NCBI RefSeq assembly: GCF_036010505.1
Contig: NZ_CP108569.1
Span: forward strand, 7,084,001-7,148,000
DNA: 64,000 nt
Direction of reading: 5' to 3'
Source of the DNA: Streptomyces sp. NBC_01197
GTDB taxonomy: Bacteria; Actinomycetota; Actinomycetes; Streptomycetales; Streptomycetaceae
Shown here: positions 63,100 to 64,000 of the stretch, one piece after another
Position numbering within the stretch: the first letter of the stretch is position 1
Layout of the letters: every line of letters begins with the position of its first letter
Notes under the pieces: model-generated
Told to the model about the DNA's origin: nothing
Databases searched by the model: none
The model's input: only the letters and a program-made list of their open reading frames with translations
Position numbers and translations under genes: made by a program

Positions 63100-64000
63100 G
63101 GGCACCGTCGTCACCACGATCTTCGGCAGGGGCCGGAGCGCGCGCCACAGCCGCCCGCCGAGCGGGCTGTGCAGCAGTCGGTGCCGCCAGTGGCGTACGA
63201 CGATCTCCGGCAGGATCACCGTGATGGTCAGATCCGGACGCTGGTGGTGCAGTGACTCGATGTAGCCGACGAGCGGAGCGACGGTCGCGCGGTACGGCGA
63301 GATCACGATCCGCAGCGGAAGATGGTCGCCCCACAGCAGCCAGGCCTCGCGGAACCGCTCGGCGTCCTCGTCACCGGCGCTGACGTGCAGCGCGAGAACC
63401 GGCTGCTGCAGAGAGGCGGCATAGGCGAGCGCGCGCATGCTCGCCTGGTGCAGTGCGTCGATCAGGACGACGGAGAGGTGGCTGATCGACTCGGGCGAGT
63501 CCTCGGACTCCCGGTCCTCCTGGGCGGCCCCGGACCACGGCTCCGCCTCACCCGGCGGGCTCGCGGGCCGCACGGCGGGCAGCGAACTGCCGGAGCGCGG
63601 CGTGATCGTGCGGCTGGGGACCTCGATCGTCTGCGGGTGCAGCCGCAGCGCCTCGCCCACCCTGTCGTAGTGGCGCCGGATCCGGGTGGTCACCAGCAGG
63701 AACAGCGCCACGGTCACCAGCGCCAGCCAGGCGCCCTCGGTGAACTTGGTGATTCCGGCCGTGATGAAGACGACCGCGGAGAGCAGCGCCCCGGTGGCGT
63801 TGAAGCACAGGCTCTTGCGCCAGTGCCGGCTGCGCGCGCGCCACCAGTGCACCACCATGCCGCTCTGAGAGAGCGTGAAGGCGAGGAAGACCCCGACGGC
63901 ATACAGCGGAATCAGCGAGTCCGTCCTGCCGTCGAAGGCCACATAGACCACTGCGGCAGCCACCGAGAGCAGGATGACCCCGTTGCTGAAGGCCAGCCGG
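63088..64000 (-). CDS. APC-superfamily permease, C-terminal part (cut by window edge)
   Basis: The frame is open to the right window edge (304 codons plus stop seen), so the N-terminal part lies outside. The visible part begins inside the transporter (RLAFSNGVILL), shows four to five helices including LIPLYAVGVFLAFTLSQSGMVVHWW, then a cytoplasmic domain of about 170 residues with SVVLIDALHQASMRALAYAASLQQPVLALHV, which resembles a universal-stress-like fold. This matches the large actinobacterial APC transporters often annotated as amino acid or potassium permeases. The substrate is not clear. Confidence 0.85.
   Translation of the reverse strand, partial: RLAFSNGVILLSVAAAVVYVAFDGRTDSLIPLYAVGVFLAFTLSQSGMVVHWWRARSRHWRKSLCFNATGALLSAVVFITAGITKFTEGAWLALVTVALFLLVTTRIRRHYDRVGEALRLHPQTIEVPSRTITPRSGSSLPAVRPASPPGEAEPWSGAAQEDRESEDSPESISHLSVVLIDALHQASMRALAYAASLQQPVLALHVSAGDEDAERFREAWLLWGDHLPLRIVISPYRATVAPLVGYIESLHHQRPDLTITVILPEIVVRHWRHRLLHSPLGGRLWRALRPLPKIVVTTVPFHI

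Noticed and set aside
63016..63255. 79-residue Asp/Glu-rich gene on the plus strand
   Set aside because: The acidic part is just the translated hexanucleotide repeat and the rest is antisense to the permease gene.

Overview
The window is very GC-rich. It uses GTG, and one TTG, as well as ATG start codons, has Shine-Dalgarno-led and often translationally coupled genes (ATGA/GTGA overlaps), and carries actinobacterial families (CtaF, QcrB, PspAB, LAETG sortase substrate, DUF6153, CYP105-like P450 with 3Fe-4S ferredoxin). It most likely comes from a Streptomyces chromosome or a close relative. No rRNA, tRNA or CRISPR array was seen. Both ends cut a gene: a baeRF3-like protein on the left and an APC-type permease on the right.

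Region 1 (1-6300) is ordinary accessory metabolism: a glutaminase-STAS fusion, a secreted GH16 glucanase, an LAETG wall-anchored protein and a PTS-type dihydroxyacetone kinase operon (dhaK-L-M, minus strand).

Region 2 (6436-19852) is the main find: a contiguous indole-3-acetic acid (auxin) catabolic island. The minus-strand arm carries iacC-iacD-iacF (Rieske dioxygenase and reductase). The plus-strand arm carries iacG, an unknown 90-aa gene, iacH and iacI, then a FixJ-type two-component system, then iacA-iacB-iacE and catB-catA-catC. Together they should take IAA to catechol and catechol to 3-oxoadipate enol-lactone. No MarR-type IacR is present. The two-component system sits inside the island, and the promoters of iacC and iacA share a bipartite element (CAATTGGGAA, 17 nt, GGGGATTTCC) in the same orientation relative to each gene. 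The catB start region is a 20-bp triplication that creates a seven-codon leader ORF.

Region 3 (about 19860-33155) is respiratory and envelope-related: a solitary cytochrome b (qcrB) paralogue, ctaF-ctaD without subunits II and III, a three-gene formate dehydrogenase with an NrfD-type membrane subunit, and a tightly coupled four-gene set (acyl-CoA dehydrogenase-like, PIG-L deacetylase, methyltransferase, glycosyltransferase) of unknown product. Region 4 (33683-41468) looks like a stress block: small basic protein, zinc alcohol dehydrogenase, SDR, MFS exporter, large catalase KatE and an MBL-fold protein.

Region 5 (41704-47053) is metal homeostasis: copZ-copA behind a CsoR-type operator, a CDF exporter, and a DUF6153-DUF305 pair rich in Met/His. 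Region 6 (47176-64000) is mixed: a SpoIIE phosphatase, DedA, a crcB-microORF-crcB fluoride exporter unit with in-frame 18-bp repeats, PAP2, PepE, an IclR-DUF1177-permease-M20 peptidase catabolic cluster, a MarR-ferredoxin-P450 unit with a clear operator, HtpX-PspAB, and the start of an APC permease gene.
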